Below are positions 52,754 through 63,117 of a DNA stretch of 64,000 nucleotides, piece after piece. This DNA is from Chitinophaga rhizosphaerae. Its GTDB lineage: Bacteria > Bacteroidota > Bacteroidia > Chitinophagales > Chitinophagaceae. The DNA is taken from assembly GCF_003958645.1 (NCBI RefSeq), contig NZ_RXLO01000010.1, forward strand, positions 155,179 to 219,178, in the 5' to 3' direction. A program made the translations under genes and the position numbers. A model generated the notes under the pieces. That model made no database searches. It was not told where the DNA came from and worked only from the letters and a program-made list of their open reading frames with translations. Position 1 is the first letter of the stretch. The number at the start of each line of letters is the position of its first letter.

Positions 52754-55700
52754 TTAGTTTTCGAGATCTTCTTTAGTAACCTTTTTAACGTTTCCTATCC
52801 TTGACGTTTCTTTTAATTTTTCCCGTTCTGTGGGCGTGATATATTTAGATGCTATCGTACCAAGCGGAGTGTCAAACCTACCTGCTATTGCCCTTATTCC
52901 CCCGATGTCAACCGCCGACGAAAATAGACGGTATTGGCCGCTGCCCGAATTGGATACGCCAGCATTTCGAGGAACTTCTGAAAAGGTGGCGTCAGACATA
53001 ATGCTTCCAGGGTCACCGTGCACGCCGCCAAGATTATGTCCTATTTCGTGAATTCCCGTGCTCGTGCGAAGTGCATTCAAATCAACGCCAGGATACTGTT
53101 CAGCTGCAGCTGCCATCTTTTGCTCGTTGAGTGTTATATCCCGGTTGGTAGATGCACCATAGGCATCCTTTTTATTATCTATGTTACCGACTGTTACCGT
53201 GTTTCCGAACCCAATTTGTAAGCTTCCAATTTTCAAAACATCATTCCCAGCCTTTTCCTTGGCTTCTTCCCTATTTTCCGTTTTGGTTGCGGTTAAGTTG
53301 AATTTAACATACACAGTGCCATTATCAGTCTTTACCGCAAATGCTTTCCCGTCATTGTTATATGCAGCGATAGATGCCTGGAATGCTGCGGCCTGGTCAT
53401 CCGTCATGCCGTAGAAATAGTAGTTGGCTGTTACTACATATGGATCATCCTGACTTCCCGATCCGGTAACGATGCCATCCTTTCCAGTTGGATCGATGAC
53501 CTGCATGGGGTTATTAAAGGAAAAGGCATAAGAAGAGGTCCATTCATATTTGCCGGCGGATGGGTCCGGGCAAAGCCATCGACCGATCTGGTGGTCAAAC
53601 ATTCGTGCACCGAAATCGTGCCATTCCAAGCCTGTCTTGGCTCCCAGCTCTCTCGACTGCTTTTCCATGCCATTAAAGGCATAGTTGTTGGGTAATTTGC
53701 CAAGTGTCTTGCTACTGATCGCGGCGATTGGAAGGCCAAAAGGATAATAATGGGTCTCCTCCACCAGTGGAGAATGTTCGTGGGACAAGTTAAAGTTATC
53801 GAAATAGACTAATTCGTCACTCTCATTTGAAATATAAACATACGCATACCCGTTCCGGGTCACATCGATAGCGTTGGCCAACCGTCTGTCGATCGTATAC
53901 TTCACGCCTGGCGTATAGGAAACCGGGAAGACCCGACTGGCTGACGCATCAAATCTGAGTTGTTCATCAAATATCAGGACATTCAGATAAGCCTTGGGAG
54001 CTTGATTGGCCCCGCTGGTGGCCGGGTTGGTGTTGAGCAGGCCGGCAAGGGCTGCGTTGCCAGAGAGACCTGACGCCAAACTAGTTGCGCCCGGTTTGAG
54101 AAAATCCGCGAAATTACTGCTTCCTGCAAGGGCGGCACCCAGATTCGCCAGCAACGATCCGATACCATTGGCAGGGGTATTATTGGCATTGGCCACCTGA
54201 AAGTAATACTCGACGTAGGCATGCAGCCTGTCCCCTTTCATTACCTTGAGGAGCTTGGCTGCTCCAATCGCCCCCGTGGATCTACGCACCAACATTACCT
54301 GCTGTCCGTTGGCAGTAGTGTCTCCGAAGGCGCCAGGCCGGGCCACCCGAGTCGTGGTTACATCGATCGATCCACCAGTCCGGTTTTCCCAGTAAGCATT
54401 CTGGTTGTTGACTTGCGCAGATCCGGCTGTCCCTTCCCAGCTCAACGTGGGATATGCGTCAGTTAGCTGTTCATCGGTTAACACCATGCGCACATTGCCG
54501 ACATGATCTTTAATGAAGTAATCATCTTTAAAAACACCTGCGCTAATTAAACGGGTCCGTCCTTCTTGTCCCATGAAAAAGAGGAACTTGTCAATATAGT
54601 CGCCCGGTTGAGCGGTGCTATGCTGGGAGGACTCGTATACGAAATTCTCAATGTAATTTGTTGTTGTAGTTAGCACGGGGCTTTGCGTGGAGTCCACTAC
54701 CTTTTTGGAAAGGCGCTTCCCGTCTGCGGCGTATGTGTAGGAGACTGCCCCTTTCCCTGGAAAGTGGACCCACTCGACCAGGTTCAGGTGGTTATACCGG
54801 ATGGTTCCAATATCCTTATTCATATCCTTGGACATGTTGCCGTTGTCATCATAGGCATAATCAGTGGCAGACGTGGTCTTTGTGCCGCCCAGCGAAGTCA
54901 TATAGCTCTTGGATGTCCGGAAGTCCCCTATGAGCGTCGCTGTATCATTGGCCTGGTCGATCACGTTCTTTAACCTATTGCTATTGGCGATATAGGTATA
55001 AACCAGGCTGTCAATCGTCGCATTGCCCGATCCTTTCCACCCGCGCTGCGTCATCTTCTGCAGGTTCCCGTTGGCGTCATACGAAAGGCCGCTTGCGGAG
55101 AAATCAAGGTCAGTCTTACCAAAGGCGCCGCCCTTCAATTGGGAAAAATCCGCTCCCATGAGCTGATTAAGGTTATCATATGTGAGGTCATATTTGCGGA
55201 TTTTTTGATCTCCAGCCGATTTCCACATCATTCGGGCAATGCCGCCGTCATACCTTTTCTGGGTTAACGGGTTGGCTGCACCGTACAGCACCGGACCGTC
55301 GCCGTCATAGGCGAGCTGATATCCGAAATACCGGCTTTGGTCCACCGTATCATGGGTAAATGCCTGGTTAACACCCAGCAACCATCCTCGCACGTTATAA
55401 GCATAGTCCTGGCGCTCCAGCGGCTGCCCGCTGACAGGATGGGTGCCCATGCTTTTGGAACTCAGTTTCCCTTGCGCGTCATATTGAAAAGCTGCCATCG
55501 TTTTAAATGCGCCGCCGCTGGTGGTGGTTTGGCCAAGGCTGAGGATACGCCCGAGGTCGTCATAAGTTGATTTAGTGATCACCAGCACCGTATTGGGGTT
55601 GGTACCGGCCTTATCGTGCCGACTGACGGTACGAATTACCTGCCCGCTGAAGTTATATTGGCGCGTGACAAAAGTGTACCCCCCGTTGCCATCCGAGGAA

Positions 55701-57196
55701 CGATCCTGAATCAGCCGCCCCTTATTATCGTAATAATAGGCCGTGTACACAAACTGGGAAGAGCCAAGGATCTTGCGACCTTCCCAGGTAAGCTTTCCTG
55801 CCGCATTCAGCGTCTGGTCAATCGACTCTGCGTATTCCGGGCTCGTACCATAATTCATATTGGTATTATAAAATAGATAAGTACCGGTAAACTGCGAAAA
55901 GAAGCCTGAAGGTATGTTGTCGTAATTATCATACCGTTTGATAGCTAGCTCTTCATAGGTGCCAGCAGTCATGACAGGATAGTTATTGGTGGCCTCTGCT
56001 GCAGATTTGTGCGTAGCCAGGCTCTGGCTACTGTTCCACAGCCCAGTTGCGGTTACCCGGTTCAGTGAATCATACTGGGTATATTGCCATTTCACCGGGC
56101 TGCCGGCGCGCAGATTGCCGTCCTGCTCAAGTACCTGCCGGCCGCGTTTATCATAGACCTTGTACACCTCAGCAATACCGGGATGCTTTTGCCGAATGAC
56201 CAACCCGCGGCCATCGTATTCATATCGATAGCATTGTTCGGCTAGGATTGCGCCACTCAATGCAGTCGTATTCCAGCCGTTAGCCATTAATAGGTTCAAG
56301 CCCTCGGGCTGGATGATCAGCCGCAGCCGATCTAAATCGTCATAGACATAGTAGTTACAGACCCAACCGGCGTGGCCGGAGCCATTGCCTGCATCTGCAG
56401 TGGCTGTTTGTTGCCGTTTAGCCAAAATCAGCCTACCGGCTTTGTCCTGGTACTGGATAGATTGTCGGCCATGCTCATCCGTAGTGACGTTTTTTAGCAA
56501 GGTACCTGCCGGATAGATGCCGGAGGTAGCATAGGTGCCCCAGCTACCAACCACATCAGTTACTTGCCAAATACGCACGCTATCGGTTAATGTATTGACC
56601 CAATAAGCAGAGGAGGTCCCTCTCCCACTACCGACCCAACTGGCGCCCGCCGGCAGCGACTTCACTACCCGATCCATCGGCGATCCGTCGTAGCTGGTCT
56701 GGTTATATGCCCAGGTAAGGGAGCTCGCACCCACATTGGTCTCGCCGGCCTGGCCTGTCAGCCGCGCATTGAAGTAGCCTGTCTGTTGGTTAAAGGGGTT
56801 CTTCTTGAATCCGCCGTCACTTATGGAGTTATTGCCCCCTGCATTACTGGCAGAAAACGGCAAATACTCAATGGATTGTCTCCCTTCGCTATCGTAGACA
56901 GTCCCTTTGACCAGATCTCTAGCGGTATCGCCCGTGGGCAGCGATCCCTTTCGAACCACCGTTTGAATTTCGCGGCCAAGCCCGTCAACATAGATAGTGG
57001 TCATCTTAACCTCTCGAAGCCCGGCGGTTTTGATGGTAGCCGGGTCGCTAATCGGTGCCTTGGTCTGCCAGGTCCGGATATAGTTAACCTGGCTGCCGCT
57101 CGCGTAGGGAGCTGGCAGCGGCTGTTGGGCGTTGGCGGCCACATCCAGCAACACAAAACCTATCGCCAACAAGTATTTTGAGAAACTTTTTTGCAT
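52754..57196 (-). CDS. RHS/YD-repeat protein with C-terminal metzincin-like protease domain
   Basis: A 1480-aa secreted polymorphic toxin. Signal peptide MQKSFSKYLLAIGFVLLDVAANA, a DUF6443-like N-terminal region (YIRTWQTKAPISDPATI, VDGLGREIQTVVRKGS), many YD repeats (YDDLGRILSLGQTT, YDANGNLQKMTQ), then the RHS core (NNYAFNGMEKQSRELGAKTG, WHDFGARMFDHQIGRWLCPDP, NPMQVIDPTG) ending near residue 1240. The remaining roughly 240 residues hold HEIGHNLGGVHGD (H1383-D1395), a zinc motif HExxHxxxxxH, followed by a Met in PGSIM (about 1400), as in metzincins. The small gene right after it may be the immunity gene. Confidence 0.85.
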   Translation of the reverse strand: MQKSFSKYLLAIGFVLLDVAANAQQPLPAPYASGSQVNYIRTWQTKAPISDPATIKTAGLREVKMTTIYVDGLGREIQTVVRKGSLPTGDTARDLVKGTVYDSEGRQSIEYLPFSASNAGGNNSISDGGFKKNPFNQQTGYFNARLTGQAGETNVGASSLTWAYNQTSYDGSPMDRVVKSLPAGASWVGSGRGTSSAYWVNTLTDSVRIWQVTDVVGSWGTYATSGIYPAGTLLKNVTTDEHGRQSIQYQDKAGRLILAKRQQTATADAGNGSGHAGWVCNYYVYDDLDRLRLIIQPEGLNLLMANGWNTTALSGAILAEQCYRYEYDGRGLVIRQKHPGIAEVYKVYDKRGRQVLEQDGNLRAGSPVKWQYTQYDSLNRVTATGLWNSSQSLATHKSAAEATNNYPVMTAGTYEELAIKRYDNYDNIPSGFFSQFTGTYLFYNTNMNYGTSPEYAESIDQTLNAAGKLTWEGRKILGSSQFVYTAYYYDNKGRLIQDRSSDGNGGYTFVTRQYNFSGQVIRTVSRHDKAGTNPNTVLVITKSTYDDLGRILSLGQTTTSGGAFKTMAAFQYDAQGKLSSKSMGTHPVSGQPLERQDYAYNVRGWLLGVNQAFTHDTVDQSRYFGYQLAYDGDGPVLYGAANPLTQKRYDGGIARMMWKSAGDQKIRKYDLTYDNLNQLMGADFSQLKGGAFGKTDLDFSASGLSYDANGNLQKMTQRGWKGSGNATIDSLVYTYIANSNRLKNVIDQANDTATLIGDFRTSKSYMTSLGGTKTTSATDYAYDDNGNMSKDMNKDIGTIRYNHLNLVEWVHFPGKGAVSYTYAADGKRLSKKVVDSTQSPVLTTTTNYIENFVYESSQHSTAQPGDYIDKFLFFMGQEGRTRLISAGVFKDDYFIKDHVGNVRMVLTDEQLTDAYPTLSWEGTAGSAQVNNQNAYWENRTGGSIDVTTTRVARPGAFGDTTANGQQVMLVRRSTGAIGAAKLLKVMKGDRLHAYVEYYFQVANANNTPANGIGSLLANLGAALAGSSNFADFLKPGATSLASGLSGNAALAGLLNTNPATSGANQAPKAYLNVLIFDEQLRFDASASRVFPVSYTPGVKYTIDRRLANAIDVTRNGYAYVYISNESDELVYFDNFNLSHEHSPLVEETHYYPFGLPIAAISSKTLGKLPNNYAFNGMEKQSRELGAKTGLEWHDFGARMFDHQIGRWLCPDPSAGKYEWTSSYAFSFNNPMQVIDPTGKDGIVTGSGSQDDPYVVTANYYFYGMTDDQAAAFQASIAAYNNDGKAFAVKTDNGTVYVKFNLTATKTENREEAKEKAGNDVLKIGSLQIGFGNTVTVGNIDNKKDAYGASTNRDITLNEQKMAAAAEQYPGVDLNALRTSTGIHEIGHNLGGVHGDPGSIMSDATFSEVPRNAGVSNSGSGQYRLFSSAVDIGGIRAIAGRFDTPLGTIASKYITPTEREKLKETSRIGNVKKVTKEDLEN

Positions 57197-57213
57197 GTCT
57201 AACGATTGTGAGG

Positions 57214-60200
57214 TTAGTTGATGGGGGTTCTGAATTTGAATTCCCTTTCTTCGACGATATTGCCCAGGTCATCCCGGATCCTTATGAGGCGCCCAATACT
57301 ATCGTATTCGAAATGGATTCGGTTATACTGGCCATCAGTCTGGTCGGTTTGCCGGCCATTTACGTAGGTGATGGTATTGAACTGGGTGAAATTCACCGCG
57401 GCCCCCATCCGTAGTTCGTCAACCTGATTGTCGTTCGTGTTGATGCAAAGTCGTATCCCGGCATTGGAGTATCGATAGCGCCAAACCTGCCAACCTTCTT
57501 TAGTCGCAATCAGCTCCGGCTCTATGGGAATTTCCTCGTATACTCCCGTAGCATCGTAATACCTTTCCAGAATGGGAATGGCACCGCCTGACCTGACCGC
57601 GATGTCAATCGTTGCGGTTATAAAGGGCAGCTGGCGCATCAAGATCCGACCGGTAAAGGAGCATTTGCCGGTGAAAGCCACTGTGGTGTCCCTGCTGCCG
57701 ATGAGGATCCAGTCATTACAATCGGGTACATTTAGGATTAGATCATTTTCATCTCGTACATTCATCGTTTCAAAACTGGTATAACTGGCATTCCAGAACT
57801 TATCATTGCCAATCGTCGTATTTCCGGTCGCCAGTAATCCCCGATACCCCATCAGCGTTCGCGTGCGTTGTCCATTAACAAGGCGACCATCCAATGGATT
57901 GTACACCGAGTCCCACTGAGTAGCGGAACCGGCCAGCTTGTATCGGCTATCCATGGTCCAGGCCGTTGCCCAGTCGCCATTACTAGGTACAGAATAAGTG
58001 ACGGGAGCAGTTGAGGTCATGGAACTAAACAAGAGGGGGCTTTCAAGTTGCAGCTTCCAGGTGTTCGTTGCCACAGGCATTCCGGCCGAATAAAAAGGGA
58101 AAAGGGCAAATTCGGTCAAAACGGCATTAGTCACCTTGAGCGGCCCCGTCGCTGAATCTTTGAAGAGATTGATCTTTTCAATAGGTTGGTTCAGCCAGTG
58201 GTTGGTCGTGAATCTTTCGGTCACATATACGCCCGTCGGGAAATCCAGGGGGAATTTGGTGCGCTGCTCAAGTACTTTGCCATTACTGTTAGTATGCCGA
58301 AGGGTAGTTGCCTGCCAGTGTCCGGGATTGCCGTATTCCGTCTCCTGGACAGTAGTAGTATATGTATTGGCATTGTCCTGGTACTGGCGCGTAGTTACCT
58401 TTGAAGGCAGAAAAGCGTAGGTGTATTCCTTATACCTGTCGCTGAATATGAAGGCGGATGGTACTGTTTCCCACCCTGACAGTTGCCCGTTGCCATTGTA
58501 TGAATCCAGGAGGGTATTGGTCCAATTCTCCACGAACGATTTTTGAGGACCGCTGCTGGACGCAGGCACGGCAACATACTCGGTTTCGGTGCTCTTTATC
58601 AGTTTTCCAGATTTTGTATACAGTCCTTCGAACTTGATTTTGCCCCGCTCCTGCTTCCTGGAAGAAAAATGACGGTATGGTGAGGCAAACGGATTAATGC
58701 TTTGTAAAACACTGTCATCAGTATTACCATTATCATGGTTGGTGAAAAGGCGTACCGTGTAGGCGGTATCCTGCCGGACCTCGACTACGGTGCTGTATCC
58801 AATGTGATAATCATCATGCAAGGATTGCAGGGGCTGCTGGCAGGAAAGGGAAAATTTCAGGTCCTTCAGGCAGGAGGGAAAGTATGTCCCGTCGTAAAAC
58901 GTCCCTATTACATTGCTCCAATGATAGAGATAGGCATTTACATTCTGAACACCGCTTGACGGCAGACCTGCAAGTTGCGTACTATTGAGGGCTGGGTCGA
59001 AGCCTGAAACGTAAAAGTATTTTATGGTATTGTTGATGCCGGTGAGGGTATCAACCGTCTTGATGCTCGCAATACGGAGTCCTCCGGTTGCAAAATTACT
59101 GGACAAGGAATCAACTCCCAACATCCTTTCATACTTCACTTTCTTACGGTAACTGTTGAGTTCGTAGTTAAATTCCCGGTAACCACCAGTAGGATAAACC
59201 AGTTTTCGGAGGGTTCCTGCTGAAGTGTAAGCCAGGGATGGACTTCGGAGCGTATCAATGAGGCCGTTACTTTTACCAATAATGGACGCTGTGCCGGCAT
59301 TGTTCCAAAAGCCCCAATGGTCATTTTTTGACTGGTTATAGTCGGGCAAAGTCAAGTTACCATTATAGTAAAACAGGTATCGTTCTCCCGTCGAAATGTT
59401 TGCAGGATCCAACTTTTCAACCTTCTGCAGAAATAATCGCTGAGACCAATTGGATAGCGGGTCGTAGGTAAAAGCCCATCGATAAGTATTTCCATGGTAG
59501 TCTTTTACTTGTATAGTGTCCAATTTCTTCCATTTGAACGTCTGCACGGCATTAGCAGTAAGGAAGTTGGATTCGTTCGTATTTGAGTAAATGAAGTCGG
59601 CTTCCAATATGTCACTATAAATACGCTTCAAATACACCGGACTGCTGATCTTGCTCGCGGTGATCTGTGGTGATGGCCATGGCTGGGAGGTAGCGTCGCC
59701 ACAGCCAGGCGAGGTACTATTCTGCACTACACTGACTAAAAGCTCACTATTGTAAATGGTCCGTTGATAATCGCCTCGCTCGTAATCGTAATAAAGGTTT
59801 CTTCCATCCGGAAACCGCACCGATGTAAGGTGCCACGCGTTTGCGATCCAATAGTCGGAATAGTTTTGTACGCCATGGCCGGTTTGACCAGGCTTATAAT
59901 TTTCTCCAATTGAGTATTCAATTGCCTGTTGATCCGGCTGGTGGTTACCAAAATAAAATGTGGTCCCATCTTCCGCCTGTATGGTAAATCCAGCCGTTGT
60001 TTTCGGATAAGCATTGGATATATCATATGGGCTCATGCCCAGAATCCACTGCGGGCAGCTTGCGCCAGCCTGTGGATCACTGTTCGGCTGAAGCAGACCA
60101 GATGGTATATCGACGTCGGTTGACAATCGTGTTACTTTGAATTTGTGATCAGAAATGACTACGGGTTCATTGTTCTGGTCAAAAAAGAACCGGCCGCTAT

Positions 60201-60867
60201 AGCCGAACATGGAAAATGAATATTCGTCGGATTGCACATCTTTCGTCCCCTCATAAATAGTATTGTCCTCCTGAATCGATACATTCCAGCGAAATATTCT
60301 CGCTATGTTTTTGCAGCTGTTACCAAGGAAACTCCCCTTGTAAGGAAGGGGCCACGGATACCGGACATATTGATATGGAGTAGGTCCAAAATCACGAGGA
60401 TCGACCCAATGATACCCTCCACCGCTTAAAAAGTCTACACCATATGAAATGGGAGTCCCCAGCGACCTTTTTAGCCAGCCAAGGTTGTAGGTAGAGTAAT
60501 TTCCAGGGTGAACGCCATCCTGATAGACAAAGGAATACTCGTCTGGCAAACCATTCACCTGTCGGGTGACCATGCCGCCTGCACGCAGGGCCCAGCCCGT
60601 CCCGACCCAAGAGGCGTGTTGATCTGGTTTGAAGCCGCTGGCATTATAAGTTAGCGACATCTTAATGCCCTGATCGCGATATGGTACTTCGCATAAGGGA
60701 ATTTCAATGGTCGGCAGACCCGTGAAATAGGAAATCGGTACTTTCTGTACCTGCATGAACGAAAAGGTATTGGGTGTGGGCGGCGCCTGCGGCGACTCGG
60801 GCAGTTGAGCAAGCCCGGCCGTCGCTGCCAGCAACATCAGGGGCAACAAACGATAATGCATTGTCAT
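57214..60867 (-). CDS. Large RHS/YD-repeat-like secreted protein
   Basis: A 1217-aa protein. Signal peptide MTMHYRLLPLMLLAATAGLAQ, then the opening typical of the first RHS partner in Bacteroidota (FSFMQVQKVPISYFTGLPTIEIPLCEVPYRDQGIKMSLTYNASG, WVGTGWALRAGGMVTRQVNGLPDEY). YD-like repeats run through the rest (FPDGRNLYYDYERGDYQR, YPTGGYREFNYELNSYR) to a final FEYDSIGRLIRIRDDLGNIVEE. It has no RHS core and no toxin domain. Its stop is 17 bp before the start of the toxin-bearing RHS gene, so the two probably act together, perhaps as a two-part shell. Confidence 0.85.
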   Translation of the reverse strand: MTMHYRLLPLMLLAATAGLAQLPESPQAPPTPNTFSFMQVQKVPISYFTGLPTIEIPLCEVPYRDQGIKMSLTYNASGFKPDQHASWVGTGWALRAGGMVTRQVNGLPDEYSFVYQDGVHPGNYSTYNLGWLKRSLGTPISYGVDFLSGGGYHWVDPRDFGPTPYQYVRYPWPLPYKGSFLGNSCKNIARIFRWNVSIQEDNTIYEGTKDVQSDEYSFSMFGYSGRFFFDQNNEPVVISDHKFKVTRLSTDVDIPSGLLQPNSDPQAGASCPQWILGMSPYDISNAYPKTTAGFTIQAEDGTTFYFGNHQPDQQAIEYSIGENYKPGQTGHGVQNYSDYWIANAWHLTSVRFPDGRNLYYDYERGDYQRTIYNSELLVSVVQNSTSPGCGDATSQPWPSPQITASKISSPVYLKRIYSDILEADFIYSNTNESNFLTANAVQTFKWKKLDTIQVKDYHGNTYRWAFTYDPLSNWSQRLFLQKVEKLDPANISTGERYLFYYNGNLTLPDYNQSKNDHWGFWNNAGTASIIGKSNGLIDTLRSPSLAYTSAGTLRKLVYPTGGYREFNYELNSYRKKVKYERMLGVDSLSSNFATGGLRIASIKTVDTLTGINNTIKYFYVSGFDPALNSTQLAGLPSSGVQNVNAYLYHWSNVIGTFYDGTYFPSCLKDLKFSLSCQQPLQSLHDDYHIGYSTVVEVRQDTAYTVRLFTNHDNGNTDDSVLQSINPFASPYRHFSSRKQERGKIKFEGLYTKSGKLIKSTETEYVAVPASSSGPQKSFVENWTNTLLDSYNGNGQLSGWETVPSAFIFSDRYKEYTYAFLPSKVTTRQYQDNANTYTTTVQETEYGNPGHWQATTLRHTNSNGKVLEQRTKFPLDFPTGVYVTERFTTNHWLNQPIEKINLFKDSATGPLKVTNAVLTEFALFPFYSAGMPVATNTWKLQLESPLLFSSMTSTAPVTYSVPSNGDWATAWTMDSRYKLAGSATQWDSVYNPLDGRLVNGQRTRTLMGYRGLLATGNTTIGNDKFWNASYTSFETMNVRDENDLILNVPDCNDWILIGSRDTTVAFTGKCSFTGRILMRQLPFITATIDIAVRSGGAIPILERYYDATGVYEEIPIEPELIATKEGWQVWRYRYSNAGIRLCINTNDNQVDELRMGAAVNFTQFNTITYVNGRQTDQTDGQYNRIHFEYDSIGRLIRIRDDLGNIVEEREFKFRTPIN

Positions 60868-60874
60868 TTGCTTT

Positions 60875-62296
60875 TTATTTTGAGAATTGATAACCTACCC
60901 GGAATTGTACGGGTGGGTAAGGTGTTTGTATGGCTAGTAGATCGACCAGTAACTGGAACTGAGTTCTTTTTAGCAGGCGGTTACCCAAAGGCATATCCTT
61001 CATGATCCCTAGCAGGGCGCTCTGTCGCCATTTTCGAAGGGCCGGCAGATTTGCCATTTCTGAAAAAGCCTTTTGATAGTGATATTCCAGCGCGCCCGTT
61101 GCGTAAAAAGATCCCTTCACCCTGGCGTTGAGAAAGCTCCGAAGGCTCAGGCCCTCATGCGAGAGCGAAATATGCCGGATGCTTTTGCCCCACCCCATTT
61201 TATAAGATGCTCCAATTCCGAAAGTGCTTCGCTCGTTCATCCGGTAACCCAGCGACAGGCCAATATCGGATGTGGTCGGAAAGTATTGGGAAGACTTTGC
61301 TGTCTGAAAATTGGTGCCAAGCTCCAGCTTCTTTATGCCGGTACGGCGCTTTCTATCGGCGGGCTCTTTATCGGCTGGTTCATCCAGGTTGCGGTCTTGC
61401 TTCAGCGCGGCAAGCTTGTCCTTGATTTGCTGCAGCACATTGGTAGCAGCGCTTTGTCCCTGGAGGCTTTGGGCAAAAGATGCGCTGGCGGCGTTTGGCC
61501 CCATGCTCGACAGCACGGCTGACCGAACCTGCATAGTACCAGCTTGTAATGGCAGGATGGCAATATCGGGGGATGGCGGAAGAATGGCAGCTAGCATAGA
61601 GTAGCGCCGAAACAAATCACCAAACAACCGGCTACTTGCAGCCGATTGCAGCAATTTGGCAAGGAGCTTGTCTGGTTCGTTGGCCAGGGCTCGGTATTCA
61701 GCTAAAGTATTTTTGTAGGCCAAGATCTGCCTGGTGATGCTTTTGAAATTATCAGGAAGTCCTAGATTTCCCACACTCGAACGAAGAGTTCGAACTCTTT
61801 CACTCAATGCCTGTTGGAGTAAATTCGAACGCGTAAGGGTTTGTTGCAGCTCGTTCATTCGCTGTTGTAACTGTTGTAAAGTCTGCTGTTGTGCAGGGGT
61901 AAGTGGAAAAGACTCAAAGAGCTTCAATAAGACAGCTGCGGAATCCAGAGTAGGAACATAAAGAGAGTGCATGGGATCTAGTACAGCGCTGTCATTGATG
62001 ATTTTTTCAAGCTCATCATATCGACGAGCCATTTCACAGCGCATTTGCGCAGCCTTGGCAGTGTCTTTTCGACCTATTCTGTCTGCGAGCCGTCGCTCAA
62101 ATCGAAAGGATCGATCAAGTATGCTTTTACTTGATTGCTTGATTTTGGAAGCAAACGACGTTGCCCTGGACGCGTATTGCTCAAGCATAGACAATGGATT
62201 GACCGTTGCGGACCGTTGCGTCGCGTTTTGCGCGCGCATAATGGTTGGATACATGCTGACGATCAGCATTACCCAAAAAGGGGCCTTCATAAGCAA
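60875..62296 (-). CDS. Coiled-coil plus outer-membrane beta-barrel protein leading the RHS operon
   Basis: A 473-aa exported protein. Signal peptide MLMKAPFWVMLIVSMYPTIMRAQ, then about 280 residues rich in heptad-like sequence (ATSFASKIKQSSKSILDRSFRFERRL; TPAQQQTLQQLQQRMNELQQTLTRSNLLQQALSERVRTLRSSV), then a C-terminal part (about 330-473) that looks like a beta-barrel: GIKKLELGTNFQTAKSSQYFPTTSDIGLSLGYRMNERSTFGIGASYKMGWGK, ending VQFRVGYQFSK. It is the first gene of the operon, 7 bp ahead of the large RHS gene. The layout suggests an outer-membrane anchor or exporter for the RHS proteins; this is inference. Confidence 0.78.
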   Translation of the reverse strand: MLMKAPFWVMLIVSMYPTIMRAQNATQRSATVNPLSMLEQYASRATSFASKIKQSSKSILDRSFRFERRLADRIGRKDTAKAAQMRCEMARRYDELEKIINDSAVLDPMHSLYVPTLDSAAVLLKLFESFPLTPAQQQTLQQLQQRMNELQQTLTRSNLLQQALSERVRTLRSSVGNLGLPDNFKSITRQILAYKNTLAEYRALANEPDKLLAKLLQSAASSRLFGDLFRRYSMLAAILPPSPDIAILPLQAGTMQVRSAVLSSMGPNAASASFAQSLQGQSAATNVLQQIKDKLAALKQDRNLDEPADKEPADRKRRTGIKKLELGTNFQTAKSSQYFPTTSDIGLSLGYRMNERSTFGIGASYKMGWGKSIRHISLSHEGLSLRSFLNARVKGSFYATGALEYHYQKAFSEMANLPALRKWRQSALLGIMKDMPLGNRLLKRTQFQLLVDLLAIQTPYPPVQFRVGYQFSK

Positions 62297-62715
62297 TTGT
62301 TATGTTGTGTTAGGTTATGCCCGCAAATAAACGCTGTTCATGGACGGGCGCAGAATGTGAGATTGGTTGGCTGAAAACGTGAGGACAAGAAAATGAAGAC
62401 GTGTGGGCAAGATTAAGGAACTTGATAAATATTTCCAACAAATTTCTTAAAATATTCGTGGAGCAGTCTAAAATAGTCTGGATGACTAAATATTTCCGAA
62501 GTACAATGGTTGCTTTACACGATCTAATCGTTATAGTAGGTTATCGCAGTCTTCATCATGGTCCCGTTAGGGTTAGGCCCTGTTAAAAGACTACCTATAA
62601 TGTGACTCGCTGCCCGGAATGTTGCGGGTTAAATAATAATAGCAGACGATCAGTCACGGAACTACTCCGTCTGACCAACCTCGCTTCCAGATCCGGGACT
62701 CTTTGCATGATCGAT
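62297..62715. other. 419 bp intergenic region upstream of the RHS operon
   Basis: No gene seen. It should contain the RHS operon promoter; no clear repeat or terminator is visible. Confidence 0.4.
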
Positions 62716-62964
62716 TCATTTTAGAACGAACCAGAGTACTTCTTCTGTGCTGCAGTTCTTTTTCTCGATTCGCTCCGTCGTGACAATAACCGCGTCTTCG
62801 AGAAATTTTGCGAATACCTTATTTTCCTTCAGGGCCTCCCTAATGTGATCTTTTAAAGTTAATTCGGTGGACATTCCTTCCCATAATTTAGCTAAATCCT
62901 GGCCATTGGAAATATCCGCAAGGAGGGTTAACAGATTTCGTTTGTACTTTGGAAATGTTTGCAT
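62716..62964 (-). CDS. Small hypothetical protein (82 aa)
   Basis: Soluble, helix-rich (MQTFPKYKRNLLTLLADISNGQDLAKLWEGM, TLKDHIREALKENKVFAKFLEDAVIVTTERI), with a good ATG at 62964. No family is recognised. It lies 153 bp downstream of the gene at 63118 in the same direction. Confidence 0.5.
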   Translation of the reverse strand: MQTFPKYKRNLLTLLADISNGQDLAKLWEGMSTELTLKDHIREALKENKVFAKFLEDAVIVTTERIEKKNCSTEEVLWFVLK

Positions 62965-63117
62965 CTAGTAACATACACCGATAGACCACCACCGTAGCTG
63001 CATATTCTGCAAGTACGGTGGCCGGTCGGTGCTTACTCTCCTATATTTGCTTGCGCAGGTATAATTTTCGGTAAGGAAAAACATGTAACTTCTTCTGTTG
63101 AACTTCGACCTGTATCA

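Noticed and set aside
61073..61522. Plus-strand frame of 149 codons
   Set aside because: It is antisense to the coiled-coil/barrel gene of the RHS operon.
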